This document shows, piece by piece, positions 17,546-27,189 of a DNA stretch of 64,000 bases. The stretch's first letter is position 1, and every line of letters starts with the position of its first letter. The position numbers were made by a program, and so were the translations under genes. Source of the stretch: Fimenecus sp052298855 (GTDB lineage Bacteria > Bacillota > Clostridia > Oscillospirales > Acutalibacteraceae); the NCBI GenBank assembly GCA_052298855.1, contig DAVZXP010000004.1, positions 151,039 to 215,038 of the forward strand. The letters run 5' to 3'. The notes beneath the pieces were generated by a model, which searched no databases, was not told the origin of the DNA, and worked only from the letters and a program-made list of their open reading frames with translations.

Positions 17546-17653
17546 ATTCAATGTTCTCCGAAACGGTCAAAATCTTTGATTTTGTTATCGTTTCGTGAGG
17601 TTATTATATCACAATATTTTTTATAATACTATAAATATTTTTTACAAAGCTTA

Positions 17654-17690
17654 TTGACTTTATCAAGGTAAAGTGCTAACATATTAGTAC
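17654..17690 (+). promoter_or_regulatory. his operon promoter with overlapping palindromic operator
   Basis: TTGACT (17654-17659), 17-bp spacer, TAACAT (17677-17682). An 18-bp interrupted palindrome GTGCTAACATATTAGTAC (17673-17690; GTnCTAA-N4-TTAGnAC) covers the -10. It is the natural target for the TrpR-family protein encoded first in the operon. Confidence 0.65.
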
Positions 17691-17713
17691 GACAGAGTAA
17701 AGGAGCTATAGCA

Positions 17714-18010
17714 ATGGCAGATTTCAGAACAGAGGCAACAGATCGTCTTTTCCAAACCTTTCTAAATCTTGAGAGTCTTGATGACTGTTATAAATACTTC
17801 GACGACCTATGCACAAAAAAGGAAATTATCGATATGGCGCAACGTCTTGAAGCCGCTATAATGCTTGAAAAGGGAGCAAATTACCTTACTATTTCAAAGC
17901 AAGTGGGCATAAGCACCGCCACTATAGGCAGGGTCAGCAACTGTCTGCGCTACGGCTCGGGCGGATATGAAAGTGCAATAAAGAAGCTTGAGGAGAGTGA
18001 AGAGAAATGA
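17714..18010 (+). CDS. TrpR-family regulator (YerC/YecD type)
   Basis: 98 residues of the TrpR/YerC superfamily, all-helical with a helix-turn-helix near the middle (YLTISKQVGISTATIGRVSNCL). First gene of the histidine operon and overlapping hisZ by four bases. The family senses small metabolites; given its place and the palindrome on its promoter, it most likely represses the operon when histidine is plentiful. That link is inference from context. Confidence 0.88.
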   Translation: MADFRTEATDRLFQTFLNLESLDDCYKYFDDLCTKKEIIDMAQRLEAAIMLEKGANYLTISKQVGISTATIGRVSNCLRYGSGGYESAIKKLEESEEK

Positions 18011-19131
18011 TAATCGAAACAGATAATCTCAAATATGACGAGCAGGCTGTGTTTCTTCTTCGCTCGCTCTATTCAAAATACGGCTACAAGCAATACAAAA
18101 TGCGTAAGTTTGAGGAATATGACCTCTATGTTCGCAATAAGGATTTTTTAATTTCCGACAGCGTAATAACCTTTACCGACACCAACGGCAAGCTTATGGC
18201 ATTAAAGCCCGACGTAACCCTGTCGATAGTCAAGAACACAAAGGACTCCGACGGCTCTGTACAAAAAGTATATTACGACGAAAATGTTTACAGGGTATCA
18301 AAGGGCACTCATTCATATAAGGAAATAAAGCAGGCGGGTCTTGAGTGCATCGGCGATGTTGATGCTTATTGTGTATGCGAGGTTTTAAGCCTTGCCATAA
18401 AGAGTCTTATGACGATAAGCGAAAACTGCGTCGTTGACGTTTCCGACCTTGCGATACTTTTTGCGCTTTATGATTATATCGGTCTTTCATACGAGGCAAG
18501 AAAAAGAATGACCTCACTCATTTCCGACAAAAACGCCCACGAAATGAAGCGGCTTTGTGAGGATATATCGGTTTCGGCAGAAAGCACGGCGCTTTTGGAG
18601 GAGCTTATATCCTACAACGGCACTCCCGACGAGATTTTGCCGAGGCTCAAGGCTATGGCTGAACGAATAGGCGCACAGGCTGAATTTTCGGAATTTGAAA
18701 GCGTTGTTTCATCACTTGACAAGGAGCTCCAAAGCAAGCTGCGTATTGACTTCTCGGTAGTGAGCGATATAAACTATTATAATGGTATTGTTTTTAAGGG
18801 CTTTATCGACAAAATTCCCGACAGCGTGCTTTCGGGCGGCAGATACGACTCGCTTATGCAGAGTATGTCGAGAAAATCAAAGGCAATAGGCTTTGCCGTA
18901 TATATAGATATGCTTGAACGCTTTAATATAAAGGAAAGGGAGTTTGACTATGCTGCGGTTTTGCTCTATTCGGAAAACGACGGCATTTCAACAGTCAAGA
19001 ACGCATCGCAAAGGCTTATAAACGAGTACGGCTGCGTATTCACGGCAAAAAAGTTCCCCGAAAAGTCAACCTACGGTAAGCTTTTCGAGCTTCAAAACGG
19101 AGAGGTGATTTTAATTGAAAACAATGCTTAA
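18007..19131 (+). CDS. hisZ: ATP phosphoribosyltransferase regulatory subunit
   Basis: 374 residues, a HisRS-like class II fold without tRNA charging. LMALKPDVTLSIVKNT and YYNGIVFKGF match HisZ. It pairs with the short HisG to form the active, histidine-inhibited first enzyme of histidine synthesis. Overlaps the regulator before it and hisG after it. Confidence 0.93.
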   Translation: MIIETDNLKYDEQAVFLLRSLYSKYGYKQYKMRKFEEYDLYVRNKDFLISDSVITFTDTNGKLMALKPDVTLSIVKNTKDSDGSVQKVYYDENVYRVSKGTHSYKEIKQAGLECIGDVDAYCVCEVLSLAIKSLMTISENCVVDVSDLAILFALYDYIGLSYEARKRMTSLISDKNAHEMKRLCEDISVSAESTALLEELISYNGTPDEILPRLKAMAERIGAQAEFSEFESVVSSLDKELQSKLRIDFSVVSDINYYNGIVFKGFIDKIPDSVLSGGRYDSLMQSMSRKSKAIGFAVYIDMLERFNIKEREFDYAAVLLYSENDGISTVKNASQRLINEYGCVFTAKKFPEKSTYGKLFELQNGEVILIENNA

Positions 19132-19756
19132 TGTTGCTCTCCCAAAGGGCAGGCTCGGCGAAAGGGTTTATTCTATGTTCGAAAAGGCAGGCTTCCCCTG
19201 CCCGTCAATCAAGGAGGTAAACCGAAAGCTTATATTTGAAAACGAAGAGGCAGGCGTTCGCTACTTCTGGGTAAAGCCCTCGGATGTTGCCATATACGTC
19301 GAAAGAGGCGCCGCAGACATAGGCATTGCGGGCAAGGATATTCTTCTTGAATATGAGCCGGATATTTATGAGCTGCTCGACCTCGGAATAGGCAAATGCA
19401 GAATGGCGGTCGCCGCACCTAAGGGCTTCCGTGACGACGTTCGCAAAACGCTTCGGGTTGCAACGAAATTTTCAAACATAGCTCAAAATTATTACGCCTC
19501 ACTCGGCAGAGATATTGATATAATACATCTTAACGGGTCAATCGAGATAGCTCCGATTTTAGGACTTTCCGACGTTATTGTAGATATTGTCGAAACAGGT
19601 ACGACGCTTAAAGAGAACAATCTTGAGGTCGTTGAAACGGTCGTTCCGATTTCGGCAAGGCTTATAGCAAACAAGACGGGCTACAAGTTCAAAACGGCTC
19701 AAATCGAAAAGGTTACAAATTGCTTAAAGCAGCAGGTGGAATATAAAAATGATTAA
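19115..19756 (+). CDS. hisG: ATP phosphoribosyltransferase, short form
   Basis: Catalyses ATP plus PRPP to phosphoribosyl-ATP. 213 residues, the short form lacking the C-terminal regulatory domain, which explains why hisZ is present. PKGRLG and the DVIVDIVETGTTL PRPP loop are intact. The TTG at 19115 lies seven bases after GAGGTG; an ATG three codons later is the alternative. Confidence 0.95.
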   Translation: MKTMLNVALPKGRLGERVYSMFEKAGFPCPSIKEVNRKLIFENEEAGVRYFWVKPSDVAIYVERGAADIGIAGKDILLEYEPDIYELLDLGIGKCRMAVAAPKGFRDDVRKTLRVATKFSNIAQNYYASLGRDIDIIHLNGSIEIAPILGLSDVIVDIVETGTTLKENNLEVVETVVPISARLIANKTGYKFKTAQIEKVTNCLKQQVEYKND

Positions 19757-21029
19757 GATAATGAAATACGGCGAAGTGCCGAACAGTGAAATTTTTGCCC
19801 GTTCCGTTCCGAAAACCGATGTTGCGGGAACGGTTGCCGAAATCATAAAAAACGTAAGAGAAAACGGCGACAAAGCACTTTTTGAATACTGTGAAAAATT
19901 TGATAAGGCACAGCTTTCCTCACTTGCGGTAACAAAAGAGGAAATCGACGAGGCGTTGAGCCTTGTAGAGCCTGAATTTTTAGAAATACTTGAAAAGGCG
20001 GCAAAAAACATCAGAAAATTTCACTCCCGTCAGGTGCGCAACAGCTTTATAATCAACGATGAGGACGGAATTGTAATCGGTCAGAAGATAATCCCCGTCG
20101 ACAGAGCGGGACTGTATGTGCCGGGCGGTACTGCGGCTTATCCGTCAACAGTTCTTATGGATGCCATTCCTGCAAAGATAGCAGGCTGCCGTGAGGTCGT
20201 TATGGTAACCCCTCCGACAAAAGACGGCAAGGTGAATCCCGTTATACTTGCGGCGGCGTACGTTGCAGGCATTGACCGAATTTTCAAGGTCGGCGGAGCG
20301 CAGGCAATAGCGGCACTCGCATACGGAACGCAGAGTATTCCTAAGGTAGACAAAATCGTAGGTCCGGGAAACGCTTTTGTGGCTGAGGCTAAAAAGCAGG
20401 TTTTCGGCGTTGTTTCAATCGATATGATAGCAGGTCCGAGTGAGATACTGATAGTTGCGGACGGCAAATCAAATCCGGCATATGTTGCGGCAGATTTGCT
20501 CTCACAGGCAGAGCACGACAAAATGGCAAGTGCAGTACTTGTGACCGACAGCGCAGAGCTTGCAGAAAACGTCAGCACGGAGCTTGAAAAGCAAATTCCG
20601 TTGCTTGAACGCCGTGAAATCGCAAGAGAGTCCATTGATGTAAACGGCAAAATAATCGTTGCCGATACACTTGACGCCGCAATTGAAATCGCAAATGAAA
20701 TTGCTCCCGAGCATTTGGAGCTATGCGTTGACAATCCGTTTGACAAGCTCGACAGCATACGTCACGCAGGCTCGATATTTATGGGCAGAAATTGTCCCGA
20801 GGCTCTCGGCGACTATTTTGCAGGGCCTAACCACACCCTGCCGACAAGCGGAACGGCAAAATTTTCAAGTCCGCTTTCCGTTGACGACTTCATAAAGAAA
20901 ACGCAATACACCTATTACACAAAGGACGCACTCAAAAAAGTTGCCTTTGACGTTGCGGCTTTTGCGAAAAAAGAGGGCTTGACGGCACACGCAAAGAGTG
21001 CTGTTATCCGTGTGGAGGACGAGCAGTGA
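19749..21029 (+). CDS. hisD: Histidinol dehydrogenase
   Basis: Two-step NAD-dependent oxidation of histidinol to histidine, the last step. 426 residues. Zinc-site QAEHD and the VPGGTAAYPS and GPGNAFVAEAK signatures are present, as is the C-terminal ALGDYFAGPNHTLPT block. AGGTGG precedes the ATG; overlaps hisG by eight bases. Confidence 0.97.
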   Translation: MIKIMKYGEVPNSEIFARSVPKTDVAGTVAEIIKNVRENGDKALFEYCEKFDKAQLSSLAVTKEEIDEALSLVEPEFLEILEKAAKNIRKFHSRQVRNSFIINDEDGIVIGQKIIPVDRAGLYVPGGTAAYPSTVLMDAIPAKIAGCREVVMVTPPTKDGKVNPVILAAAYVAGIDRIFKVGGAQAIAALAYGTQSIPKVDKIVGPGNAFVAEAKKQVFGVVSIDMIAGPSEILIVADGKSNPAYVAADLLSQAEHDKMASAVLVTDSAELAENVSTELEKQIPLLERREIARESIDVNGKIIVADTLDAAIEIANEIAPEHLELCVDNPFDKLDSIRHAGSIFMGRNCPEALGDYFAGPNHTLPTSGTAKFSSPLSVDDFIKKTQYTYYTKDALKKVAFDVAAFAKKEGLTAHAKSAVIRVEDEQ

Positions 21030-22081
21030 GCAGATACTTTTCAAAAAAATTCAAGGCTCTTGTCCCCTACACTCCGGGAGAGCAGCCCAAAGAGATGAAA
21101 TACATAAAACTGAACACCAATGAGTCTCCGTTTCCGCCGAGCGAAAAGGCAATGAAAAAAGCAGCCGAAGCGGTTAAAAATCTTCAGCTTTATTGCGACC
21201 CCGAGTGCCGTGAGCTTGTAAAAAAGGCAAGCGAAGTCTTTTCGGTCGATACAGATGAAATACTTTTCACAAACGGCTCGGATGAAATTCTTAATTTCGC
21301 TTTTTCAGCCTTTTGCGACGAAACGCACCCTGCGGTTTTCCCCGACATAACCTACGGCTTTTATCCCGTATTTGCCGAGATAAACCGTGTGCCTTATGAG
21401 GAAATTCCGCTAAAGGACGATTTCACGATTTCGGTTGACGACTACATCGGAATAAACAAAACGATTTTTATTGCAAACCCCAATGCCCCGACAGGCATTG
21501 CGTTAAGTCTTAACGACATTGAAAAAATCGTTTTCTCAAACCCCGATTCGGTTGTTGTGATAGACGAAGCGTATGTTGACTTCGGCACGGAAAGTGCCGT
21601 AAGCCTTATTCACAAATACAGCAATCTGCTTGTCACGCAGACCTTTTCAAAATCACGCTCGCTTGCAGGCGGACGGCTCGGCTTCGGAATTGCCTGTAAA
21701 GAACTTATAGCAGACCTTAATACAATCAAATATTCCACAAATCCATATAACATAAACTCTATCACTCAGGCGATGGGAGCAGGCGTTTTAGAGGATGAGG
21801 AATACACAAAAAACAACTGTAAGAGGATAATCGAAAACAGAGAGTATCTTACAAAAAAGCTTGAAGCTATGGGCTTTTTCGTTCTTCCGTCAAAGGCTAA
21901 TTTTGTGTTTGCAAGGCACGACAAAGTAGGCGGACGGGCACTCTATGAGGCTCTCAAAAGCAACGGTGTGCTTGTAAGACATTTCGACAGCGAAAGGCTC
22001 AGGGACTATAACCGTATCACGGTAGGAACAAAAGAACAAATCGATATACTTACACAAAAAATCACGGAGAAAGGCGATTAA
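21026..22081 (+). CDS. hisC: Histidinol-phosphate aminotransferase
   Basis: 351-residue PLP fold type I aminotransferase: imidazole-acetol phosphate plus glutamate gives histidinol phosphate. LNTNESPFPPS near the start, DEAYVDF, and PLP lysine 209 in TFSKSRSLAG. GTG start overlapping the hisD stop (GTGA). Confidence 0.96.
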   Translation: MSRYFSKKFKALVPYTPGEQPKEMKYIKLNTNESPFPPSEKAMKKAAEAVKNLQLYCDPECRELVKKASEVFSVDTDEILFTNGSDEILNFAFSAFCDETHPAVFPDITYGFYPVFAEINRVPYEEIPLKDDFTISVDDYIGINKTIFIANPNAPTGIALSLNDIEKIVFSNPDSVVVIDEAYVDFGTESAVSLIHKYSNLLVTQTFSKSRSLAGGRLGFGIACKELIADLNTIKYSTNPYNINSITQAMGAGVLEDEEYTKNNCKRIIENREYLTKKLEAMGFFVLPSKANFVFARHDKVGGRALYEALKSNGVLVRHFDSERLRDYNRITVGTKEQIDILTQKITEKGD

Positions 22082-22082
22082 A

Positions 22083-22670
22083 ATGAGAACTGCAAAAATT
22101 GACAGAAAAACCAACGAAACCGATATAAAGCTCTCGCTGAATATCGACGGAACAGGCAAAAGCGACATCAACAGCGGCTGCGGCTTTCTTGACCACATGC
22201 TGACTCTTTTCGCCTCTCACGGAAAATTCGACCTTGAAATTAAGTGTGACGGCGACACCTATGTTGACGACCACCACACGACCGAGGATATAGGCATTGC
22301 TCTCGGGCAGGCTTTTTCGCAGGCTCTCGGCGACAAAAAAGGTATCGTTCGCTACGGGGACATGATTCTTCCTATGGACGAGGCTCTTATTCTTACGGCG
22401 GTTGATTTTTCGGGCAGAAGCTGTCTCGGTTACTCGCTTGACATTCCTGCGCAAAAGGTCGGCTCCTTCGACACCGAGCTTGTAAAGGAATTTTTTATCG
22501 CATTCACAAGCAATGCAAAGCTCACTCTTCACATAAAGCAGCTTGACGGAGAAAACTCACACCACATAATTGAGGGTGCGTTCAAGTCAGTCGCAAGAAG
22601 CATCAGAGCTGCGGTAAAAATCGACAGCGATTTTGCCGACGAAATTCCGTCCTCAAAGGGTGTGTTATAA
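22083..22670 (+). CDS. hisB: Imidazoleglycerol-phosphate dehydratase
   Basis: 195 residues, single-function HisB with the paired metal-binding motifs DDHHTTEDIG and HHIIEGAFK. Converts imidazole glycerol phosphate to imidazole acetol phosphate. Start is one base after the hisC stop codon. Confidence 0.97.
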   Translation: MRTAKIDRKTNETDIKLSLNIDGTGKSDINSGCGFLDHMLTLFASHGKFDLEIKCDGDTYVDDHHTTEDIGIALGQAFSQALGDKKGIVRYGDMILPMDEALILTAVDFSGRSCLGYSLDIPAQKVGSFDTELVKEFFIAFTSNAKLTLHIKQLDGENSHHIIEGAFKSVARSIRAAVKIDSDFADEIPSSKGVL

Positions 22671-23290
22671 TGGTTGCAATTATTGATTACGGCGTGGGAA
22701 ATCTCTTTTCGTTAAAAAGCTCATTTTCCGCTATCGGTGCAGACGCCGTTGTTACAAACTCAAAGTCGGACCTTGAAAGGGCGGAGTCGATTATTCTGCC
22801 GGGCGTCGGTGCGTTTTGTGACGCCGCAAAAAAGCTCAAGGACAGCGGTCTCGAGGACACGGTTGTTTCCCTTGCGAAAGCCGGGAAGCCGCTTATGGGC
22901 ATTTGCCTCGGTATGCAGCTTCTGTTTGAGAAAAGCTATGAATACGGCGAGCACAGAGGCTTGGGACTTATTAAGGGCGAGATAAGACCTATCGAAACAG
23001 TCATTCCTAAGGGCTATAAAATTCCGCATATCGGCTGGAACAGCCTTGAAATTCGAAAGCCCACACCGATTTTTGAAAACGTAAAAAACGGCGAGTATGT
23101 TTACTTCGTCCATTCATATTATGCCGCCGACTGTGAAAGCTCGGTAACGGCGGTATCAGACTACGGCGCACCGCTTACAGCGTCGGTACAAGCGGGAAAT
23201 ATTTTCGGCTGTCAGTTTCATCCCGAAAAAAGCGGCGAAACAGGACTTAAAATACTTCGCTCATTTGTAGCCTTAGGGGAGGGAAAATAA
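22670..23290 (+). CDS. hisH: Imidazole glycerol phosphate synthase, glutaminase subunit
   Basis: 206-residue class I glutamine amidotransferase. Catalytic Cys in GICLGMQLLF and His/Glu in CQFHPEKSG. Supplies ammonia to HisF. Overlaps hisB by one base (TAATG). Confidence 0.97.
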   Translation: MVAIIDYGVGNLFSLKSSFSAIGADAVVTNSKSDLERAESIILPGVGAFCDAAKKLKDSGLEDTVVSLAKAGKPLMGICLGMQLLFEKSYEYGEHRGLGLIKGEIRPIETVIPKGYKIPHIGWNSLEIRKPTPIFENVKNGEYVYFVHSYYAADCESSVTAVSDYGAPLTASVQAGNIFGCQFHPEKSGETGLKILRSFVALGEGK

Positions 23291-24003
23291 TGTTTATCTA
23301 TCCTGCAATAGACCTTTACGAGGGCAAGGCGGTAAGACTTTTCAAGGGCGATTACGCACAAATGGAGGTCTTTTCGGAAAATCCGCCCGAGGTCGCAAAG
23401 GATTTTGAGAGCTGCGGCGCAACGCACATACATCTTGTTGACCTTGAGGGTGCAAAGAACGGAAAAACGCCGAATTTTGACACGGTTATGAAAATTCACA
23501 ACACAACTGATATGTTTTGCGAAATCGGCGGCGGAATACGAAGTATGGAAACGGTCGAAATGTACCTTGAAAACGGAATTGACCGTGTAATTCTCGGCAC
23601 AGCGGCTGTAAATGACAGAAAATTCCTTGAAAGAGCCGTCGGAAAATATAAAGACAGAATTGCAGTCGGCGTTGACATAAAAGACGGCTTTGTCGCAATC
23701 AAAGGCTGGACGGAAAAGTCGGAGCTTGAGGCGTTTGCGTTTTGCAGAGATATGCAGGCTCTCGGCGTTTCGACGCTCATATGCACCGATATTTCAAAGG
23801 ACGGCGCAATGAAAGGCACAAACCATAGTTTGTACAAGGAATTGAGCGAGCAGCTGAAGATGAACATAATTGCCTCGGGCGGAGTTTCCTCGCTCGATGA
23901 TGTAAAAAAGCTTCGTGCACTCAATATTTACGGTGCGATAATCGGTAAGGCTTATTATACAAAGGCTATCGATTTGAGAAAGGCGGTTGAGTTGGCTCTG
24001 TGA
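23290..24003 (+). CDS. hisA: ProFAR isomerase
   Basis: 237-residue TIM barrel. YPAIDLYEGKAVRL at the N-terminus and CTDISKDGAMKGTN with the second catalytic Asp identify HisA, the Amadori isomerase of the pathway. Overlaps hisH by one base and hisF by four. Confidence 0.96.
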   Translation: MFIYPAIDLYEGKAVRLFKGDYAQMEVFSENPPEVAKDFESCGATHIHLVDLEGAKNGKTPNFDTVMKIHNTTDMFCEIGGGIRSMETVEMYLENGIDRVILGTAAVNDRKFLERAVGKYKDRIAVGVDIKDGFVAIKGWTEKSELEAFAFCRDMQALGVSTLICTDISKDGAMKGTNHSLYKELSEQLKMNIIASGGVSSLDDVKKLRALNIYGAIIGKAYYTKAIDLRKAVELAL

Positions 24004-24758
24004 TTACAAAAAGAATTATCCCCTGCCTTGACGTCAAGGACGGGCGTGTTGTAAAGGGCGTAAATTTCAAGGGCTTGCAGGACGTTTCATCCCCTGTTGA
24101 GCTTGCAAAATATTACACGCAGAACGGTGCCGACGAGCTTGTGTTTTATGATATAACCGCTTCCTCGGACGGCAGAAAACTGTTTACCGACATACTTTGC
24201 GAGACTGCAAAAAGCGTATTCATTCCGCTTACCGTCGGCGGCGGTATAAATACCGTTGAGGACTTTGACAGAGTGTTAAAATGCGGTGCCGACAAGGTCA
24301 GCGTGAACTCCGGAGCTATCAAAAACCCCGATTTAATCTGTAAAGCTGCAAAGCTTTACGGCGACCAATGCGTAGTGCTGTCGGTTGATGTCAAAAGGGT
24401 TGGCGGCGTTTTCAAGGTTTTTGCAAAGGGCGGCAGAGAAAACACGGAAATGGACGCTATTGAATGGATAAAACGCTGCGTTGCAAACGGTGCGGGCGAA
24501 GTCGTTGTCAATTCCATTGATACGGACGGAGTAAAAAAGGGCTTCGACCTTGAAATGCTCGAAAAGGTATGCGATGCGGTAAACGTGCCTGTAATCGCCT
24601 CGGGCGGAGCAGGAAAAATTGAGGACTTTATCACTCTTTTCAATACCGTTCCAAAGGTTGACGCAGGTCTTGCCGCTTCGATTTTCCATTTCGGAGAGGT
24701 CAGCATAAACGACCTGAAAAAAGAGATGAAACGCAATAACATTCCGACAAGGATATAA
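24000..24758 (+). CDS. hisF: Imidazole glycerol phosphate synthase, cyclase subunit
   Basis: 252-residue TIM barrel with IIPCLDVKDGRVVKG and NSIDTDGVKKGFD, the two catalytic Asp motifs. Forms the synthase with HisH, making imidazole glycerol phosphate and AICAR. GTG start overlapping the hisA stop. Confidence 0.97.
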   Translation: MITKRIIPCLDVKDGRVVKGVNFKGLQDVSSPVELAKYYTQNGADELVFYDITASSDGRKLFTDILCETAKSVFIPLTVGGGINTVEDFDRVLKCGADKVSVNSGAIKNPDLICKAAKLYGDQCVVLSVDVKRVGGVFKVFAKGGRENTEMDAIEWIKRCVANGAGEVVVNSIDTDGVKKGFDLEMLEKVCDAVNVPVIASGGAGKIEDFITLFNTVPKVDAGLAASIFHFGEVSINDLKKEMKRNNIPTRI

Positions 24759-24768
24759 GGAGAAAGCT

Positions 24769-25416
24769 ATGTTGAACATTGACGAACTTAAATTTGACGA
24801 AAAGGGTCTTATCCCCGCAATCGTCGTTGACGCAAAGACGAAAAAGGTCTTGACTCTCGCATATATGAACAGAGAAAGCCTTGAAATTTCGCTTGAAAAG
24901 GAGCTTACCTGCTTTTGGAGCCGTTCAAGAAACGAGCTGTGGCTCAAGGGCGAAACAAGCGGAAACTATCAGCACATTGTTTCGATAACGGCTGACTGCG
25001 ACAATGACGCTCTTGTCGTTATGGTTGAACCCGACGGTCCTGCCTGCCACACAGGTTCATATTCCTGCTTTACAAAGCCTGTTTTCCAGAGCGAAGAACG
25101 TTCGGAATTTTCCTACGAGGGACTTATGGAGCTGATAAGAGGCAGAAAGACAAATCCGCAAGACGGCTCATATACCACCTATCTTTTCAACAAGGGACTT
25201 GATAAAATTCTTAAAAAGGTCGGTGAGGAGAGCACGGAGGTAATCATTGCCGCCAAAGCCGAAGACAAAAAGGAAACCGTCTACGAAATTGCGGATCTTG
25301 CCTATCATATTATGGTGCTTATGGTTGAAACGGGAATTTCACTTGACGATATAAGAGACGAACTGGCATCACGCCACGTTATCGACCACAAGGTAAAGCA
25401 GGAGAAGATGACCTGA
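24769..25416 (+). CDS. hisIE: Bifunctional phosphoribosyl-AMP cyclohydrolase / phosphoribosyl-ATP pyrophosphatase
   Basis: 215 residues. N-terminal HisI domain (about 1-105) with ELWLKGETSGN and zinc-site CD.D and GPACHTG; C-terminal HisE domain (about 120-210) with KKVGEESTEVIIAAK and EIADLAYHIMVLM. Carries out steps 2 and 3 of the pathway. Confidence 0.96.
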   Translation: MLNIDELKFDEKGLIPAIVVDAKTKKVLTLAYMNRESLEISLEKELTCFWSRSRNELWLKGETSGNYQHIVSITADCDNDALVVMVEPDGPACHTGSYSCFTKPVFQSEERSEFSYEGLMELIRGRKTNPQDGSYTTYLFNKGLDKILKKVGEESTEVIIAAKAEDKKETVYEIADLAYHIMVLMVETGISLDDIRDELASRHVIDHKVKQEKMT

Positions 25417-26165
25417 TGGAGCTTTTTGATTTACACGTTCATTCCGTTTTCAGCGACGGCAGGGACACACCGAGGGATATAGTTATTTCGGCGATTGAAA
25501 AGGGTGTAAAAACGCTTGGCTTTTCCGACCATTCCTACACCGAATTTGACGAGCGATATTGTATACAAAGGGACAAGCAAGCCGAATACATCCGAACAAT
25601 TAACGAATTAAAAAATGAATTTTCGGACAAAATAAAAATCCTTTGCGCCACCGAGCAGGATTTTTATTCAACCGCACCCACGGCAGGCTATGATTATGTC
25701 ATAGGCTCCGTTCACTACGTTTTAATTGACGGAAAATACATTCCCGTTGATGAAACCGACGATATATTAAAGCAAGCGGCAGATAAATATTTTTCGGACG
25801 ATATTTTGAGCCTTTGCGAAGCGTATTTTGAAAACGTCGGCAAGGTTTATGAGAAAACCAAGTGCGATATTGTCGGACACTTTGACCTGATAACAAAATT
25901 CAACGAGCAGGAACAGCTCTTTGATGAAAACGACCCGAGGTATATAAGAGCCTACCAAAAAGCCGTTGATAAAATAATCGAGGGATGCAAGGTGTTTGAA
26001 ATCAATACGGGTGCTATCAGCCGTGGTTACAGGACTACCCCCTACCCGTCCGAAAATATACGAAACTATATTCGTCAAAAAGGCGGAAAATTCATTCTTT
26101 CAAGCGACAGCCACCAAAAAGAAACGCTGTGCTTTGAGTTCGACAGATTCCGTAATTTGCTGTAA
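25416..26165 (+). CDS. PHP-type histidinol-phosphatase
   Basis: 249-residue PHP-domain phosphoesterase with metal-binding DLHVHSVFSDGRD, GFSDHSYTEFD and SSDSHQKE. Its one-base overlap with hisIE (TGATG) and the absence of any other phosphatase gene in an otherwise complete operon make it the enzyme for histidinol phosphate to histidinol (HisJ/HisK type). Last gene of the operon. Confidence 0.9.
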   Translation: MELFDLHVHSVFSDGRDTPRDIVISAIEKGVKTLGFSDHSYTEFDERYCIQRDKQAEYIRTINELKNEFSDKIKILCATEQDFYSTAPTAGYDYVIGSVHYVLIDGKYIPVDETDDILKQAADKYFSDDILSLCEAYFENVGKVYEKTKCDIVGHFDLITKFNEQEQLFDENDPRYIRAYQKAVDKIIEGCKVFEINTGAISRGYRTTPYPSENIRNYIRQKGGKFILSSDSHQKETLCFEFDRFRNLL

Positions 26166-26209
26166 CAAAAATAAAAATTTGTAAAAGCTAAATATTTTTC
26201 AAATTGCTC

Positions 26210-26238
26210 TTGCAAAACTCGAGGAATTTATATATAAT
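26210..26238 (+). promoter_or_regulatory. tRNA-Thr promoter
   Basis: TTGCAA (26210-26215), 17-bp spacer, TATAAT (26233-26238), 45 bases ahead of the tRNA. Confidence 0.7.
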
Positions 26239-26283
26239 ATAGAAGCGTTTTGCGAGAGTAATAATATTCGCAAATCAATAATT

Positions 26284-26359
26284 GCTACTGTGGCTCAGTT
26301 GGTAGAGCAGCGCATTCGTAATGCGCAGGCCGTCGGTTCGAGTCCGACCAGTAGCTCCA
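26284..26359 (+). tRNA. tRNA-Thr(CGT), integration site
   Basis: Full cloverleaf: acceptor GCTACTG/CAGTAGC, D arm, anticodon stem GCGCA/TGCGC around loop TTCGTAA (anticodon CGT, reads ACG), T arm GTCGG-TTCGAGT-CCGAC, and encoded CCA. Its 3' half is repeated at 26542, 30418 and 44304, so this gene is the attachment site of the island that follows. Confidence 0.97.
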
Positions 26360-26360
26360 A

Positions 26361-26393
26361 GGGCAGAGATTATCTCTGCCTTTTATTTTTTCT
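26361..26393 (+). terminator. tRNA terminator
   Basis: GGGCAGAG/CTCTGCC hairpin followed by TTTTATTTTTTC. The same terminator is copied with the tRNA fragment at 30463. Confidence 0.9.
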
Positions 26394-26401
26394 TTACAAC
26401 C

Positions 26402-26568
26402 TTGCCAAACGGCTCAGTTGGTCGAAGTTGCGAGCGCATCCTGTGGATGATGAAGCGAGCATAATGAGGTGAAGAAACAAGGAGCAATGCGAAGCGCTCC
26501 AAGCAAGCAGTGCGACTATGTTTCTGAGGGAAGAGCAGCTCATTCGTAATGAGCAGGCCGTCGGTTCG
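26402..26568 (+). pseudogene. Broken tRNA-Thr copy split by a 110-bp repeat unit
   Basis: GGCTCAGTTGG (26411-26421) is the D arm of a tRNA. A 110-base unit (26422-26531) follows, and then AGAGCAGCTCATTCGTAATGAG and the GCAGGCCGTCGGTTCG of a tRNA-Thr(CGT) to 26568. The second copy's anticodon stem differs from the intact tRNA (GCTCA/TGAGC) yet still pairs, so it once was a separate isodecoder. The acceptor 3' side is lost. The inserted unit recurs at 30525-30744. Confidence 0.65.
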
Positions 26569-27189
26569 TATCTTGTGTTTTAAGTTCATTAAATATCTGT
26601 ATTCAATATTGCGAAAATCTTTTTATTGTCAGGCATATCCATATATATTATATTGCTTCGACAAATAGGGAATTGAGTTTATGAACCAATTTTTAATTTA
26701 TATATTTTCACTTCAAACATAGCAAATCCCCCTATTATATAGTAGGTCAAAATATCATTTGACAAAGAATGCAATATTTTCACCTCTATAAATACAACAC
26801 TTAATTATGCCCAATGGGGGACGGATTTTATTCTGTTTTTTGTTGAAACAGTATAAATCTTTCAAAAAATTTTGAAAAAATAAAAAACTCCGCTAAATAA
26901 TAAACGTAGTTCTGGCGAACCACATTACATACAGCGGAGCTGGTTAATAAATGATTAAATTTAATACATAATAGAAGTAAACAAAATATAAGGATATCAG
27001 TAAAAACATTTGCTTAAGAGCGTTTACTTTTAGAGGGCAATATAAATAAATCCTTTATGATAACCTTCGTATTTACACAGCTATTCTAATACGTAAATCA
27101 ATATGGATTTATGTTTTCTCTTCCCTATAAAAAAATATCTTTAATGCTAGTCGGTTAAATCGCGGTTCCTATTGAATATAATTTTAGGG
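26569..27189. other. A/T-rich non-coding stretch
   Basis: No convincing gene. It contains a GCTCCGCTGT / CTCCGCT inverted pair (arms near 26886-26892 and 26933-26940) around 40 bases of spacer. Probably degraded element sequence. Confidence 0.4.

Noticed and set aside
22062..22532. Open frames on the minus strand over the histidine genes
   Set aside because: They are shadows of overlapping, well-recognised his genes and have no ribosome sites.
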